From Thermoplasmata archaeon (lineage in GTDB: Archaea; Thermoplasmatota; Thermoplasmata; Sysuiplasmatales; Sysuiplasmataceae): a stretch of DNA of 5,584 nucleotides. The notes under the pieces are model-generated. The model was not told the origin of the DNA. It ran no database searches and was given only the letters and a program-made list of their open reading frames with translations. The translations under genes were made by a program, and so were the position numbers. Location of the stretch: contig JAJYOM010000109.1 of NCBI GenBank assembly GCA_021796175.1, positions 1-5,584 on the forward strand. The letters are read 5' to 3'. This document shows positions 4,930 to 5,584 of this stretch, in pieces; the first letter of the stretch is position 1, and every line of letters starts with the position of its first letter.

Positions 4930-5584
4930 ATGTTCTGCATAAAATGCGGAAAGTCCGCACTCTCGGGAATGGTATTCTGTGCAGAGTGCTATTCTAAGGA
5001 AGAAGCGTTCGTAACACTGCCAGATGTTGCTTCCTTCGAAATCTGTCCGTCATGCGGCCGCATAAAGAAAGGTGCTCACTGGTTGCGCGAAGGCACGATA
5101 CCTCACATTTCAACGGAGCTGCGAAGGACGGCCAGGCTTCCGTCCGGCGCATTCCTCAGGGCGTTTGAAGTGATTGGCCTGAATCCCGAAGAGCATTACT
5201 CAAATGTCACGGTGGCCATGACTGTTTCCAGCAACGGCGCTGAGAAGGCCGAGCGCAAACAGATGCGCATCATGATCAAGGGCAACACCTGCCCGACATG
5301 CAACAGGAAGAGCGGTCATTACTTCGAATCAACCATTCAGGTCAGGGCAGTGGGCAGAGAGCGAGCGGACGTCATACTCGGTGTCGTTGAATTCATACGA
5401 AAACTTTGTGAGGAATTCGAGCAGAAGGAATCCGATTTTTTCATATCGGGTATCAAACGCACTAAGGGCGGCGCTGACATCAGCCTGAGTTCAAGCACGA
5501 TTGGTGCGTCCGTAGCCAGAACGGCCGCCCAGCGCTTCGGTACGGATGTGCGTACAACGAGAAAACTGTACGGTCAGAAGGATG
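4930..5584 (+). CDS. nmd3: NMD3 family protein, large ribosomal subunit maturation factor (3' end cut by window)
   Basis: The 5' part of the gene is present: 218 codons with no stop before the window ends. Four CxxC pairs are visible at C3/C6, C17/C20, C39/C42 and C121/C124, the zinc-binding knuckles of the NMD3 N-terminal domain. The diagnostic CPTCNRKSGHYFESTIQVRA (121-140) matches the NMD3 'C..C...sg.YyEaiiQlR' signature. It is followed by a long helical segment (about 145-170), GGADISLSS (180-188) and a C-terminal TTRKLYGQKD (209-218), which in the family lead into the 'kLyG.kdG' region. In eukaryotes Nmd3 loads on the 60S subunit and acts as export adaptor; archaea have no nucleus, so a late 50S assembly or quality-control role is presumed. 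The start ATG at 4930 places the first CxxC at residues 3-6 as expected, with a TATA box upstream and no SD. Transcribed away from the GrpB-family gene. Confidence 0.92.
   Translation, partial: MFCIKCGKSALSGMVFCAECYSKEEAFVTLPDVASFEICPSCGRIKKGAHWLREGTIPHISTELRRTARLPSGAFLRAFEVIGLNPEEHYSNVTVAMTVSSNGAEKAERKQMRIMIKGNTCPTCNRKSGHYFESTIQVRAVGRERADVILGVVEFIRKLCEEFEQKESDFFISGIKRTKGGADISLSSSTIGASVARTAAQRFGTDVRTTRKLYGQKD

Overview
The window looks archaeal. The strongest marker is the 5' part of an NMD3-type gene at the right edge; Nmd3 occurs in archaea and eukaryotes but not in bacteria. The left-hand gene closely resembles the gluconate dehydratase of the archaeal non-phosphorylative Entner-Doudoroff pathway. 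Signal placement also fits archaea. The three solo or first genes with a readable promoter have a TATA-like box about 23-36 nt before the start codon and no Shine-Dalgarno (SD) sequence, which implies leaderless or near-leaderless mRNAs, while internal operon genes have SD sequences. Base composition is moderate, roughly half G+C by eye. A Thermoplasmata-like euryarchaeon is a reasonable guess, but the sequence does not settle this.

Layout: 1-195 holds no supported gene, only the promoter of gad. Positions 196-1374 (+) encode the gluconate/galactonate dehydratase. It converges, with only 12 bp between stop codons, on a compact three-gene minus-strand operon read from 4132 down to 1387. In transcription order this encodes a helical/coiled-coil protein of a family without known function, an SPFH (band-7) protein of the YdjI type with three C-terminal zinc ribbons, and a protein with two zinc ribbons and a YdjG-like body. 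After an 81-bp gap comes a GrpB-family (UPF0157) nucleotidyltransferase-fold protein (4226-4774, minus). A 155-bp divergent promoter region separates it from nmd3 (4930 to the window end, +).

The operon is the most interesting part. The SPFH and zinc-ribbon genes are in the same frame, separated by one TGA and two sense codons, and the 28-residue spacing of the zinc ribbons continues exactly across that stop. Both products also carry a Gly/Met-rich segment. By analogy with bacterial ydjFGHI-type loci (PspA, zinc-ribbon protein, membrane protein, SPFH protein), I infer a membrane-associated SPFH/zinc-ribbon scaffold, here with a different helical partner in place of PspA. The metabolic gene, the GrpB gene and nmd3 show no functional link to this operon.
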